Positions 42,773-52,685 are shown, counted from the first letter of the stretch. The stretch is 64,000 nt of DNA from Escherichia fergusonii ATCC 35469 (GCF_000026225.1 NC_011740.1:1612001-1676000); one strand, 5' to 3'. Notes: generated by a model not told the origin, from the letters alone. Translations and numbers: made by a program.

Positions 42773-45046
42773 ATGGGAAGTCCCTCTCTGTATTCTGCCC
42801 GTAAAACAGCCCTGGCGTTGGCAGTCGTCTTAAGTTTCGCCTGGCAAGCACCGGTATTTGCCCACGGTGGTGAAGCGCATATGGTGCCAATGGATGAAAC
42901 GCTTAAAGAATTTGGTGCCGATGTGCAGTGGGACGACTACGCACAGATCTTTACGCTGATAAAAGATGGCGCGTACGTGAAAGTGAAGCCTGGTGCGCAA
43001 ACAGCAATTGTTAACGGTCAGCCTCTGGCACTGCAAGTGCCGGTAGTGATGAAAGACAATAAAGCCTGGGTTTCTGACACCTTTATTAACGATGTTTTCC
43101 AGTCCGGGCTGGATCAAACCTTTCAGGTAGAAAAGCGCCCTCACCCACTTAATGCGCTAACTGCGAACGAAATTAAACAGGCCGTTGAAATTGTTAAAGC
43201 TTCCGCGGACTTCAAACCCAATACCCGTTTTACTGAGATCTCCCTGCTACCGCCAGATAAAGAAGCTGTCTGGGCTTTTGCGCTGGAAAACAAACCGGTT
43301 GACCAGCCACGCAAAGCCGACGTCATTATGCTCGACGGCAAACATATCATTGAAGCGGTGGTGGATCTGCAAAACAACAAACTGCTCTCCTGGCAACCAA
43401 TTAAAGATGCCCACGGTATGGTGTTGCTGGATGATTTCGCCAGTGTGCAGAACATTATTAACAACAGTGAAGAATTTGCCGCTGCCGTGAAGAAGCGCGG
43501 TATTACTGATGCGAAGAAAGTGATTACCACGCCGCTGACCGTAGGTTATTTCGATGGTAAAGATGGTCTGAAACAAGATGCCCGGTTGCTCAAAGTCATC
43601 AGCTATCTTGATGTCGGTGATGGGAACTACTGGGCACATCCCATCGAAAACCTGGTGGCAGTCGTGGATTTAGAACAGAAAAAAATCATTAAGATTGAAG
43701 AAGGTCCGGTAGTTCCGGTGCCAATGACCGCACGCCCATTTGATGGCCGTGACCGCGTTGCTCCGGCAGTTAAGCCTATGCAAATCATCGAGCCTGAAGG
43801 TAAAAATTACACCATTACTGGCGATATGATTCACTGGCGTAACTGGGATTTTCACCTCAGCATGAACTCTCGCGTCGGACCGATGATCTCCACCGTGACT
43901 TATAACGACAATGGCACCAAACGCAAAGTCATGTACGAAGGTTCTCTCGGCGGCATGATTGTGCCTTACGGTGATCCTGATATTGGCTGGTACTTTAAAG
44001 CGTATCTGGATTCTGGTGACTACGGTATGGGCACGCTAACCTCGCCAATTGCACGTGGCAAAGATGCACCCTCTAACGCTGTACTCCTCAATGAAACCAT
44101 CGCCGACTACACTGGCGTGCCGATGGAGATCCCTCGCGCTATCGCGGTATTTGAACGTTATGCCGGGCCTGAGTATAAGCATCAGGAAATGGGCCAGCCC
44201 AACGTCAGTACCGAACGCCGGGAGTTGGTGGTGCGCTGGATCAGTACAGTGGGTAACTATGACTACATTTTTGATTGGATCTTCCATGAAAACGGCACTA
44301 TTGGCATTGATGCCGGTGCTACGGGCATCGAAGCGGTGAAAGGTGTTAAAGCGAAAACCATGCACGATGAGACGGCGAAAGATGACACGCGCTACGGCAC
44401 GCTTATCGACCACAATATCGTGGGTACTACGCACCAACATATTTATAATTTCCGCCTCGATCTGGATGTAGATGGCGAAAATAACAGCCTGGTGGCGATG
44501 GACCCGGTGGTAAAACCGAATACTGCCGGTGGCCCACGCACCAGTACCATGCAAGTTAATCAGTACAACATCGGCAATGAACAGGATGCCGCGCAGAAGT
44601 TTGATCCGGGCACGATTCGTCTGTTGAGTAACCCGAACAAAGAGAACCGCATGGGCAATCCGGTTTCCTATCAAATTATTCCTTATGCAGGGGGCACTCA
44701 CCCGGTAGCAAAAGGTGCCCAGTTCGCCCCGGACGAGTGGATCTATCATCGTTTAAGCTTTATGGACAAGCAGCTTTGGGTAACGCGTTACCATCCTGGC
44801 GAGCGTTTTCCGGAAGGCAAATACCCGAACCGTTCCACTCATGACACCGGTCTTGGACAATACAGTAAGGATAACGAGTCGCTGGACAACACCGACGCCG
44901 TTGTCTGGATGACCACCGGCACCACACATGTGGCCCGTGCCGAAGAGTGGCCGATTATGCCGACCGAATGGGTACATACTCTGCTTAAACCCTGGAACTT
45001 CTTTGACGAGACGCCAACGCTTGGGGCGATAAAGAAAGATAATTGA
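42773..45046 (+). CDS. tynA: Periplasmic copper amine oxidase TynA
   Basis: A 757-residue quinoprotein that oxidises phenylethylamine, tyramine and related amines to aldehydes, releasing ammonia and hydrogen peroxide in the periplasm. A 30-residue signal peptide ends at PVFA, before HGGEAH. The N-terminal stalk domain with copper-amine-oxidase-like folds precedes the catalytic domain. Tyr496 in GNYDY is the topaquinone precursor, equal to residue 466 of the mature enzyme; the copper ligands include the pair in TTHQHIYNF. ATG 42773 follows GAGGTTAATA. Aldehyde products go to FeaB, encoded convergently. Confidence 0.97.
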   Translation: MGSPSLYSARKTALALAVVLSFAWQAPVFAHGGEAHMVPMDETLKEFGADVQWDDYAQIFTLIKDGAYVKVKPGAQTAIVNGQPLALQVPVVMKDNKAWVSDTFINDVFQSGLDQTFQVEKRPHPLNALTANEIKQAVEIVKASADFKPNTRFTEISLLPPDKEAVWAFALENKPVDQPRKADVIMLDGKHIIEAVVDLQNNKLLSWQPIKDAHGMVLLDDFASVQNIINNSEEFAAAVKKRGITDAKKVITTPLTVGYFDGKDGLKQDARLLKVISYLDVGDGNYWAHPIENLVAVVDLEQKKIIKIEEGPVVPVPMTARPFDGRDRVAPAVKPMQIIEPEGKNYTITGDMIHWRNWDFHLSMNSRVGPMISTVTYNDNGTKRKVMYEGSLGGMIVPYGDPDIGWYFKAYLDSGDYGMGTLTSPIARGKDAPSNAVLLNETIADYTGVPMEIPRAIAVFERYAGPEYKHQEMGQPNVSTERRELVVRWISTVGNYDYIFDWIFHENGTIGIDAGATGIEAVKGVKAKTMHDETAKDDTRYGTLIDHNIVGTTHQHIYNFRLDLDVDGENNSLVAMDPVVKPNTAGGPRTSTMQVNQYNIGNEQDAAQKFDPGTIRLLSNPNKENRMGNPVSYQIIPYAGGTHPVAKGAQFAPDEWIYHRLSFMDKQLWVTRYHPGERFPEGKYPNRSTHDTGLGQYSKDNESLDNTDAVVWMTTGTTHVARAEEWPIMPTEWVHTLLKPWNFFDETPTLGAIKKDN

Positions 45047-45060
45047 TTGTTTCAGACTAT

Positions 45061-45087
45061 AAAAACGGCACCTGGTGCCGTTTTTTA
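45061..45087. terminator. Bidirectional terminator tynA/feaB
   Basis: AAAAACGGCAC / GTGCCGTTTTTT with a CTG loop between the convergent genes; T runs on both strands. Confidence 0.93.
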
Positions 45088-45104
45088 CTTATGAGCGAAC
45101 AAGA

Positions 45105-46604
45105 TTAATACCGTACACATACCGACTTGGTTTCACACCAACCGTCCAGCCAGTCCGGGCCAAAATCACGGCCTGTTCCTGACTGCTTCATCCCACCAAA
45201 CGGTAAGTTAGCGTCAATTAAGGTATGGCTGTTTACCCACACCGTACCAGCCTGTAAACGATCGCTATATTCCAGAGCCTGGGTGAGATTTTGCGTCCAG
45301 ACGCTGGCAGTTAAGCCATATTCCGTGTCGTTTGCCAGTTGTAACGCCTCTTCTCCATCCGCTACGCGCACCAGGTTAACCACAGGACCAAACACTTCTT
45401 CGCGAGTTAAGCGCAATTTAGCATCGGGATTTACCACCAGCGTTGGCGCAACATAATACCCCTCTCCGGCTGGGCCACTGGCACCGCGAATCAGTTCTGC
45501 TTTTTGTGCCTGCGCATCGTCAAGAAATGAACGTACTTTGTCGCAGTGCGCACGAGAAACCAAAGGGTTAATCTGTGCAACAGGTGACATCCCCGGTCCC
45601 ACTTGCAACGATTTTACCGCCTGCTCAAACCCACTAACCAGATTGTCAAACAACGGTGCTTCAATATAAATTCGCGAACTGGCGGCGCATACTTGCCCCT
45701 GATTCAGGAAGCTTCCGGTCATCAAGCCTTCAATAACCCATTGCGGATCAGCATCTTTTAATACAATTGCCGGGTTTTTACCGCCCAGTTCCAGCGTTAC
45801 ACGCGTTAAGCGATCAGCAGCAGTTCTGGCAATACCTTTGCCCGTCGCGGTTGAACCGGTAAAACTGATTTTCGCGATATGAGGATGTGACGTCAGGGCC
45901 GCGCCGCATACAGCACCTGACCCGGTGACCACATTAAAAACGCCATCAGGAATACCTGCCTCGCTGGCCAGTTCCGCCACGCGCAACATAGTCAGTGGCG
46001 TGGTTTCCGATGGCTTAATCACGATTGAACAGCCTGCTGCCAGTGCTGGCATCACCTTCCACATGCCAATCATCAATGGGAAGTTCCATGGCACAATTCC
46101 CGCGACCACGCCAACCGGCTCTTTACGTGTCCAGGCCTGATAGCGCGCCCCCTGGGGTAAGGGAATCGACAAGTCCAGCGTCTTACCCGCGATTTTGGTC
46201 GTTAACCCGGCGGTATAGCGCATCCAGTTCAGCGTACAGCCCACTTCAAAAGCACGGGAAATGGCAATTGACTTGCCTTGCTCCATGGTTTCCAGCTGTG
46301 CCAGCTCCTCACTGTGCTGCTCCACCAGATCGGCAAAACGTAGCAGGATACGTTCACGCTCTGCGGGTAATCGCCCGGCCCAGCGACGCGAGACAAAGGC
46401 CCGCCAGGCAGACATGACCGCGTTATCTACATCCGCTTCGTTGGCATCAGCAGTTGACGCAATTTCTTGCCCGGTTGCCGGATCAAAGATCGCTAACCGT
46501 TTTTCACTTTGTGCGGGGCCAGGACGACCATCAATATAAAGACCGTGTTGACGATCGAGAAACTGTTGGACCTGGCTTAATACTGCTACGTGCGGCTCTG
46601 TCAT
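45105..46604 (-). CDS. feaB: Phenylacetaldehyde dehydrogenase FeaB
   Basis: A 499-residue NAD-dependent aldehyde dehydrogenase that oxidises phenylacetaldehyde to phenylacetate, feeding PaaK. The catalytic Glu is in LELGGKNP and the catalytic Cys in NQGQVCAASSR. The start chosen is ATG 46604 with AAGGA upstream; a GTG one codon earlier is possible. Two FeaR boxes lie upstream. Confidence 0.96.
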   Translation of the reverse strand: MTEPHVAVLSQVQQFLDRQHGLYIDGRPGPAQSEKRLAIFDPATGQEIASTADANEADVDNAVMSAWRAFVSRRWAGRLPAERERILLRFADLVEQHSEELAQLETMEQGKSIAISRAFEVGCTLNWMRYTAGLTTKIAGKTLDLSIPLPQGARYQAWTRKEPVGVVAGIVPWNFPLMIGMWKVMPALAAGCSIVIKPSETTPLTMLRVAELASEAGIPDGVFNVVTGSGAVCGAALTSHPHIAKISFTGSTATGKGIARTAADRLTRVTLELGGKNPAIVLKDADPQWVIEGLMTGSFLNQGQVCAASSRIYIEAPLFDNLVSGFEQAVKSLQVGPGMSPVAQINPLVSRAHCDKVRSFLDDAQAQKAELIRGASGPAGEGYYVAPTLVVNPDAKLRLTREEVFGPVVNLVRVADGEEALQLANDTEYGLTASVWTQNLTQALEYSDRLQAGTVWVNSHTLIDANLPFGGMKQSGTGRDFGPDWLDGWCETKSVCVRY

Positions 46605-46664
46605 CACTTTTCCTTATTATTTACCCAGTGTGATTTCAGTGTACGCAGCGACAAGAAAAGTCAC

Positions 46665-46680
46665 TTTTTTCGCTGTGACA
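46665..46680 (-). promoter_or_regulatory. FeaR box 1 upstream of feaB
   Basis: On the minus strand TGTCA, eight bases, AAA (TGTCACAGCGAAAAAA) matches the recalled FeaR consensus TGKCA-N8-AAA. Confidence 0.75.
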
Positions 46681-46685
46681 TTCGC

Positions 46686-46701
46686 TTTGTCAGCTGTGAC
46701 A
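46686..46701 (-). promoter_or_regulatory. FeaR box 2 upstream of feaB
   Basis: TGTCACAGCTGACAAA on the minus strand is a second full match, exactly 21 bases from box 1, as expected for tandem AraC-family sites on one face of the helix. Confidence 0.75.
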
Positions 46702-46839
46702 AGCTCCGCAAATCGTGACAATAACCGCTTATGCCTCTATGCCTGACAAGACTTATTTCCTATAGTCAGGCTCATTAGCTTCGTTTATTGCAACACAAAT
46801 GCAACAATAAAAATACATTTCACAGAGCGAAAACGTGCC

Positions 46840-47745
46840 ATGAACCCCGCAGTGGATAATGAGTTTCAGCAATGGCTTTCCCAAATCAATCAGGTATGCG
46901 GAAATTTTACCGGACGCCTGCTGACTGAGCGTTACACGGGTGTACTGGATACGCATTTTGCCAAAGGACTAAAGCTGAGTACCGTGACAACCAACGGGGT
47001 GAATTTATCCCGCACCTGGCAGGAAGTAAAAGGCAGCGACGATGCCTGGTTTTACACCGTTTTTCAGCTTAGTGGTCAGGCAATAATGGAGCAGGATGAG
47101 CGTCAGGTACAGATTGGCGCAGGCGATATTACGTTACTCGATGCCTCACGCCCCTGTTCGCTTTACTGGCAGGAATCTTCTAAACAGATTTCATTACTTT
47201 TGCCACGCACTCTGCTGGAACAATATTTTCCCCATCAAAAACCTGTCTGCGCAGAAAGACTGGACGCTGACTTACCCATGGTGCAACTCAGTCATCGCCT
47301 GTTACAGGAGAGCATGAATAACCCGGCACTTTCTGAAACAGAAAGTGAAGCTGCGCTACAGGCGATGGTGTGTCTGCTGCGCCCGGTACTTCATCAGCGG
47401 GAATCTGTTCAACCTCGCCGTGAACGTCAGTTTCAAAAAGTGGTTACGTTGATAGACGATAATATTCGCGAAGAGATATTACGCCCGGAGTGGATAGCCG
47501 GAGAGACAGGTATGTCAGTACGTAGTTTGTACCGAATGTTTGCCGATAAAGGTTTGGTGGTCGCGCAATATATTCGTAACCGTCGTCTCGATTTTTGTGC
47601 TGATGCGATTCGTCATGCCGCAGATGATGAAAAACTGGCAGGCATTGGCTTTCATTGGGGATTTTCCGACCAGAGTCATTTTTCAACGGTATTTAAGCAA
47701 CGCTTTGGGATGACGCCAGGCGAGTATCGGCGTAAATTCCGCTAA
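46840..47745 (+). CDS. feaR: FeaR, AraC-family activator of tynA and feaB
   Basis: A 301-residue regulator with an N-terminal cupin-like sensor domain and a C-terminal AraC DNA-binding domain (about 200-300; WIAGETGMSVRSLYRMFAD, then HWGFSDQSHFSTVFKQRFG). It activates tynA and feaB in response to amine-derived aldehydes. It is divergent from feaB, with 235 bases between them that hold the FeaR boxes. Confidence 0.96.
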   Translation: MNPAVDNEFQQWLSQINQVCGNFTGRLLTERYTGVLDTHFAKGLKLSTVTTNGVNLSRTWQEVKGSDDAWFYTVFQLSGQAIMEQDERQVQIGAGDITLLDASRPCSLYWQESSKQISLLLPRTLLEQYFPHQKPVCAERLDADLPMVQLSHRLLQESMNNPALSETESEAALQAMVCLLRPVLHQRESVQPRRERQFQKVVTLIDDNIREEILRPEWIAGETGMSVRSLYRMFADKGLVVAQYIRNRRLDFCADAIRHAADDEKLAGIGFHWGFSDQSHFSTVFKQRFGMTPGEYRRKFR

Positions 47746-47746
47746 C

Positions 47747-47779
47747 TAATTCGCGTTGCATGTACATCAACGCGAATTA
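47747..47779 (+). terminator. Hairpin after feaR
   Basis: A perfect 11-bp stem TAATTCGCGTT / AACGCGAATTA with an 11-base loop begins right after the feaR stop codon; TTAAAT follows rather than a pure T run. Confidence 0.65.
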
Positions 47780-47856
47780 ATTAAATCAGATATTTGACTA
47801 CACATTTTTCAGGGCAAAAGGCAATTTGGTAGGAGTTTTTGAATATTCACCTTATT

Positions 47857-48162
47857 TCAGGAAAATAGATTAATCGCCTTCTCCTGTAGCGTTATCCCGA
47901 TATCTTCTAACGCTACTAATTGTTCATGACTGTACATCCCCTCCCTGAAGGAAAACAGGCCATAAACATCAACTAACGCCAGAGCCAAAGACTTCGGTAC
48001 GGTATCCTGGTGACGATAAACATCCCCGAGATAATCCAGCGCTTCGTATAATAGCGTAACCTCACTTTCTGAGAATGGGATTTTCGCTCTTACGCGAACG
48101 GGAATAGACTGTTCGCCCAATAGCTTTTCATTAACAATATTTAACGCTTTGTTTTTGTTCAT
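47857..48162 (-). CDS. Small orphan protein of unknown function
   Basis: A 101-residue soluble protein (MNKNKALNIVNEKLLGEQ start). The sequence looks helical: IPFSESEVTLLYEALDYLGDVYRH, then SLALALVDVYGLFSFREGMYSHEQLVALEDIG. No signal peptide, membrane segment or known motif is recognised. The ATG at 48162 has only a weak ribosome site; TTG codons lie further upstream. In K-12 feaR and ydbL are neighbours, so this is an insertion of one gene, AT-rich like the other accessory genes here. Size and solitary placement resemble orphan immunity proteins, but this is only a guess. Confidence 0.6.
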   Translation of the reverse strand: MNKNKALNIVNEKLLGEQSIPVRVRAKIPFSESEVTLLYEALDYLGDVYRHQDTVPKSLALALVDVYGLFSFREGMYSHEQLVALEDIGITLQEKAINLFS

Positions 48163-48233
48163 TATGCACCGCAACAATTATTTTAGGTTGGCTTTATTTT
48201 CTTGTAGCAATTGTAATCAACTGTTGATAACCA

Positions 48234-48560
48234 TCATTTTCGCACCCACTTACCGTTTATCCCTTGTACATATTCCCCCGGTTTGGCCCGAGCTACGAGC
48301 TTTTGCCCGGCGAGTTTCGCGATATCATCTACCGACACATTATTTTGCTTTGCCAGTTGTTGGTAGCTCGCTTTACGCGCGGCATTAATCTCTGTTACTA
48401 ATGTCTCTGTTTCAGCATCCGTTTTCAGCGCAACCAGATAACCATAAAATGTTTCACCTGCCCGCCCCTGAGTTCTGGCTTCATCCAGAGTCAATGCCAT
48501 TACATTGCTGCTTACCAGTCCAATAAGAAACGCACAAAGAAGTAATGTTTTCTTCATCAT
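48234..48560 (-). CDS. ydbL: YdbL, periplasmic DUF1318 protein
   Basis: A 108-residue secreted protein with a signal peptide ending near NVMA, then LTLDEARTQGRAGETFYGYL and the DUF1318 body. It is the third gene of ydbH-ynbE-ydbL, whose products form an intermembrane lipid-transport system in which YdbL acts as a periplasmic accessory of the YnbE-YdbH bridge. Two adjacent ATGs (48560, 48557) are possible; GAGG lies better spaced for the second. Confidence 0.88.
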   Translation of the reverse strand: MMKKTLLLCAFLIGLVSSNVMALTLDEARTQGRAGETFYGYLVALKTDAETETLVTEINAARKASYQQLAKQNNVSVDDIAKLAGQKLVARAKPGEYVQGINGKWVRK

Positions 48561-48564
48561 CGCC

Positions 48565-48750
48565 TCAGAAAAGATCGCTACGGGTTTTAAGCAAGTCTTC
48601 AACATCTTTGTCTGCCTTGATGATGATCTCATGCTCAATTTTAACGTTCATATTGATAGTGATCGGTTCCTTGGGCGCAGCGACTTCAATACGCGGAGTG
48701 CAGGCAACCAGCAGAAAAGACGACGTCAACGCAGCAAGTAATATTTTCAT
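48565..48750 (-). CDS. ynbE: YnbE, small outer-membrane lipoprotein
   Basis: A 61-residue lipoprotein with lipobox LVAC (modified Cys at residue 17). It is the outer-membrane partner of YdbH, whose interaction forms a continuous beta-sheet bridge (family knowledge). Its ATG overlaps the ydbH stop by four bases, and it ends four bases before ydbL. Confidence 0.93.
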   Translation of the reverse strand: MKILLAALTSSFLLVACTPRIEVAAPKEPITINMNVKIEHEIIIKADKDVEDLLKTRSDLF

Positions 48751-51386
48751 TGTTTTTCCTCACACTCTTTTCCTTGTGGACAGTCATTTACAGGTAGATG
48801 CGCGTTCTGCTCCAGCCATGTCTGGAGATTATCGCCGAAGCGTAAACTGCGCCACAGCGTAAAAATATTCTCTTCATGGTTGTAATTGAGATTTACCGTG
48901 CCTGTTTTGCCATCGACCCGACTGTTACCAGTAATGGTTGCCTGCATCGTTAACACACCCAAATTATCTAAGTTAATTTTTGTCGATGACCGGCTAATTT
49001 CCATATAACGTAGCCAGTTGATCGCTGAACCTGCCGTCATATTGTCTTTTACCACCGCATCTGCGGTGTCTTTATCCAGTCGCAATGTCATCGGCCCGCT
49101 ATTCGCCAGCCAGCCATCTTTCACAATCCATTTTTCATTGTTCAGCCATAACGGCAATGCACCACTAAATGCCCCGGACATAGCGAATTGTTTCGGGTTG
49201 ACGGCGCTAACCAACTCGCTGGATGAGAGGTTATTCAACCGCAGCAACGCCGGATCATGCTGCGGCATCCGTAATTGTTTCATCAGCACGTTACCGCCTA
49301 ACACATCGACGCTAACATCGGTCAACAGCAATGGTTCTTCTTCAGTCCACGGATAGCGCCCTTGCAAATCAGCCGTAATATTTTTCGCTGTCACCAGATT
49401 AATCACTTCGGCAATTCGCAACGTAACGGGGCCACGAGTCCCCAGATGCCAGGCACCATCGCCAAAGCGGAACGGCAAAACAAAATCAACACCGTTGACT
49501 TTGTTATCTGGCATCCAGGCGCTACCGTCTTTCAACACACCATGACCACCCGCACGAAATCCTTGATCAGGGGCAGCAGAAAACGCCACCTGGGCATACA
49601 ACTCCCCATCGCGCAGTTTCATCTTCCAGTCTGGCGGCACTAATGGCTGGAACACAGTTAGCGATTGCTTTGGCCACCATGCGTTACCGCGCAGGCGAAT
49701 ACCATCCCAGCGACCATTTACCCGTACCGGGCCAATAGCGCCGGCATGTAAATCACCTTTAAAGAGAAAATAAGTTGGCTCGCGTCCTTCAACACTGAAT
49801 TTTAAGGTTGATGGCGGCAATACACTGCCACCCGTGAAAAGCGTCTGTCCGGCATCCAGTGAGAGTGCGCCACTAAACGAAGGATTCTGCACATCACGTA
49901 CCCAAACGACGGGTTTGTCGAGAATCAGTCGTGGGCTTTCAACCTTCATGGTGCCGTATTGCAGTTGATCGAAGCCGGTAGAAAGATCATTCAAAGTGAT
50001 AGTGTTGTCATGCCATTCCCCTTTACCAGCGACATCCCAACGCGCATTCATTGGCGTAAAACGACCATTGCCCCAGTAACGCCACTGCCAGCGCCCGGCA
50101 TCTGGAAGGAAATCGTTGGCCAGGCCATCCATGTGTAACACGAAATCGCCCAATTCATTCTCATGGGCCTGCAATATGGCTTGCAATCGTCCATCCACCC
50201 CGCGTTGCGTAACTTTCACACCTGCCAGGGGCCAGCGAATTTCGTCGATATCCAGAGAATCAATCAAACGACCACGCGAACGCAGCAATGCACCAGGTTC
50301 AAAGGCCAGTGCCGGATCACTGAGACTACCAGTAAGTTTCGCAGGTAAACGGGCATAGAAAATAAGATTGCCTTGCTTCGCTTCCCCGGTCAGTTGCATG
50401 GGCATTACACTATTATCCATACTCAATTTACCTGGGCCGAAGTTCAGCACTGCGTTTCCCTTACCCGCTTCACCTTGTGTAAGAACATTTATTCGTCCAC
50501 TGATCAGCGCGTTTTCCAGTCCCTGCTGCCAGTTATCAATTTTAATGCCCATACGACCACTCAGTGGGAAGCCCTGATACGGCCAGTTCCAGCGACCATC
50601 ACTGATAGTGAATTGTTCGTGGGTAATCAGCCAGGGAAGATCAAGCAGCGGATCGGCATTATCACGCGCCATAACAATGAGTTGCCCGGTATTCTCACGC
50701 CACTCCAGTTCTGCATCTACCAGTGAGGGTTCTTGTGGCAAGTTCAGTGTGGCGACAGCTCGTCCTTTCACTGGAAGCCCGTCCGGTACAAGAGGCATGG
50801 TGAATTCCCCCACCAGTTTGACTGGCGGCAGGTTCTCGAAGGCATCGATAGCAAATTCACTGATTGCCAGGGTTTGCCCTTGTAATCGCCCCTGAATATT
50901 GACCTTGTCTCCCTGATAACGCAGTTGTTGAATGGCGGGAGTCAGGGAAAGAGAGAGTTTTCCCTGCCAGGTTTGCCATGGCGAAAGCACCAGTTTGTCG
51001 ATAGTGATCGAGGTATTAGGTAACATTGCTTGCCACTGAGCAAGCGTTGTTGGTGCTGCGGGCGAAGGTGCTGATTCCGGTAGTTTAGCCAGACAGGCTG
51101 AATCAATTTCCAGAGCGCCGATCACTAATTGCCAGCGATCCGGATGTGAAAGCTCTGCGTGTTTCAGCTGCGCCAGCTGGCAATCATTAACCAGATAACG
51201 TAGATCGGGAATCGATAACCCTTTCCGGGTGATGCGTGGGCTTTCGTCCAGGGCGATACGTGTACCCACTGGCAGCCAGATACCCGCCAGTGTGGGAACC
51301 CACAAGCCGAGCGTCATCAGCAGCGTCAGCGGCAGTAGAATGATCAGTAAAACAAGCGCCACCAGGGCTTTATATTTACCCTTCAT
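48747..51386 (-). CDS. ydbH: YdbH, AsmA-like lipid-transport protein
   Basis: An 879-residue AsmA/TamB-like protein with one N-terminal membrane segment (about 8-35) and a long beta-rich periplasmic body ending in a DUF/dicarboxylate-transport-like domain. It is partly redundant with TamB and YhdP in moving phospholipids to the outer membrane. It is the first gene of a tightly packed three-gene operon and is divergent from ldhA. Confidence 0.94.
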   Translation of the reverse strand: MKGKYKALVALVLLIILLPLTLLMTLGLWVPTLAGIWLPVGTRIALDESPRITRKGLSIPDLRYLVNDCQLAQLKHAELSHPDRWQLVIGALEIDSACLAKLPESAPSPAAPTTLAQWQAMLPNTSITIDKLVLSPWQTWQGKLSLSLTPAIQQLRYQGDKVNIQGRLQGQTLAISEFAIDAFENLPPVKLVGEFTMPLVPDGLPVKGRAVATLNLPQEPSLVDAELEWRENTGQLIVMARDNADPLLDLPWLITHEQFTISDGRWNWPYQGFPLSGRMGIKIDNWQQGLENALISGRINVLTQGEAGKGNAVLNFGPGKLSMDNSVMPMQLTGEAKQGNLIFYARLPAKLTGSLSDPALAFEPGALLRSRGRLIDSLDIDEIRWPLAGVKVTQRGVDGRLQAILQAHENELGDFVLHMDGLANDFLPDAGRWQWRYWGNGRFTPMNARWDVAGKGEWHDNTITLNDLSTGFDQLQYGTMKVESPRLILDKPVVWVRDVQNPSFSGALSLDAGQTLFTGGSVLPPSTLKFSVEGREPTYFLFKGDLHAGAIGPVRVNGRWDGIRLRGNAWWPKQSLTVFQPLVPPDWKMKLRDGELYAQVAFSAAPDQGFRAGGHGVLKDGSAWMPDNKVNGVDFVLPFRFGDGAWHLGTRGPVTLRIAEVINLVTAKNITADLQGRYPWTEEEPLLLTDVSVDVLGGNVLMKQLRMPQHDPALLRLNNLSSSELVSAVNPKQFAMSGAFSGALPLWLNNEKWIVKDGWLANSGPMTLRLDKDTADAVVKDNMTAGSAINWLRYMEISRSSTKINLDNLGVLTMQATITGNSRVDGKTGTVNLNYNHEENIFTLWRSLRFGDNLQTWLEQNAHLPVNDCPQGKECEEKQ

Positions 51387-51594
51387 GGGTAGTTAATATC
51401 CTGATTTAGCGAAAATTTAGCCAGTAAAGGCGCGTATTGTGGCATGTTTGCCCGTTCAGTTGAAGGTTACGCCTACAATTAGCATAGATGACACTGCGAA
51501 GGTTAATAACGCCATAGCTTTCAATTATTTTTTAGATTTTGTAAAATAATTTTAAGACAATGTTTGTGATTTAAACATCACTGGAGAAAGCCTT

Positions 51595-52584
51595 ATGAAA
51601 CTCGCTGTATATAGCACGAAACAGTACGATAAAAAGTATCTGCAACAGGTTAATGAGCACTTTGGCTTTGAACTCGAATTTTTTGATTTTCTGCTGACTG
51701 AAAAAACGGCAAAAACTGCCAACGGCTGTGAAGCCGTGTGTATTTTCGTAAATGACGATGGCAGTCGTCCGGTACTGGAAGAACTAAAAAAGCACGGCGT
51801 GAAATATATCGCTCTGCGTTGTGCTGGCTTTAATAACGTTGATCTCGACGCAGCAAAAGAGCTGGGGCTAAAAGTAGTGCGCGTTCCGGCTTATGACCCG
51901 GAAGCTGTTGCTGAACACGCCATTGGTATGATGATGACGCTGAACCGTCGTATTCATCGTGCGTATCAACGTACTCGTGACGCCAACTTTTCTCTTGAAG
52001 GACTGACTGGTTTTACCATGTACGGTAAAACAGCAGGTGTTATCGGCACCGGGAAAATCGGTGTGGCAATGCTGCGTATTCTGAAAGGTTTCGGTATGCG
52101 CTTGCTGGCATTTGATCCTTATCCAAGTGCTGCTGCTTTGGAGCTGGGTGTGGAATATGTCGATCTGCCGACGCTGTTCGCTGAATCGGACGTTATCTCC
52201 CTGCACTGCCCGTTAACACCAGAAAACTATCACCTGCTTAACCATGCAGCGTTTGAGCAGATGAAAGACGGTGTGATGATTATTAATACCAGTCGTGGGG
52301 CATTAATCGACTCGCAGGCTGCGATTGATGCACTGAAAAATCAGAAAATTGGTTCGCTGGGTATGGATGTCTATGAAAACGAAAGGGATCTGTTCTTTGA
52401 AGACAAATCTAATGATGTTATTCAGGATGACGTCTTCCGTCGTTTGTCTGCCTGTCATAACGTGCTGTTTACCGGGCACCAGGCATTTCTGACCGCAGAA
52501 GCATTAACCAGTATTTCTGAAACCACACTGAGCAATCTCAGCCAACTGGTGAAGGGCGAAACCTGCCCTAATGAACTAGTGTAA
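51595..52584 (+). CDS. ldhA: Fermentative D-lactate dehydrogenase LdhA
   Basis: A 329-residue NADH-dependent enzyme reducing pyruvate to D-lactate in anaerobic or acid conditions. The NAD motif GTGKIG is at 151-156; the catalytic Arg, Glu and His lie in NTSRGALID, MDVYENE and FTGHQAF. Its start has GGAGAAAGCC upstream. It ends at an intrinsic terminator. Confidence 0.97.
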   Translation: MKLAVYSTKQYDKKYLQQVNEHFGFELEFFDFLLTEKTAKTANGCEAVCIFVNDDGSRPVLEELKKHGVKYIALRCAGFNNVDLDAAKELGLKVVRVPAYDPEAVAEHAIGMMMTLNRRIHRAYQRTRDANFSLEGLTGFTMYGKTAGVIGTGKIGVAMLRILKGFGMRLLAFDPYPSAAALELGVEYVDLPTLFAESDVISLHCPLTPENYHLLNHAAFEQMKDGVMIINTSRGALIDSQAAIDALKNQKIGSLGMDVYENERDLFFEDKSNDVIQDDVFRRLSACHNVLFTGHQAFLTAEALTSISETTLSNLSQLVKGETCPNELV

Positions 52585-52591
52585 TCTTATC

Positions 52592-52617
52592 GCTCCCCAC
52601 CTGTGGGGAGCATTTTC
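52592..52617 (+). terminator. Terminator of ldhA
   Basis: GCTCCCCAC / GTGGGGAGC, a perfect 9-bp stem with a two-base loop as written, followed by ATTTTC. Confidence 0.82.
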
Positions 52618-52685
52618 AGATAACCCCTGAAGACAATTTTTACCACATCATTACGATATCGCTTTTACTGTTCCAGAGAATAAAC

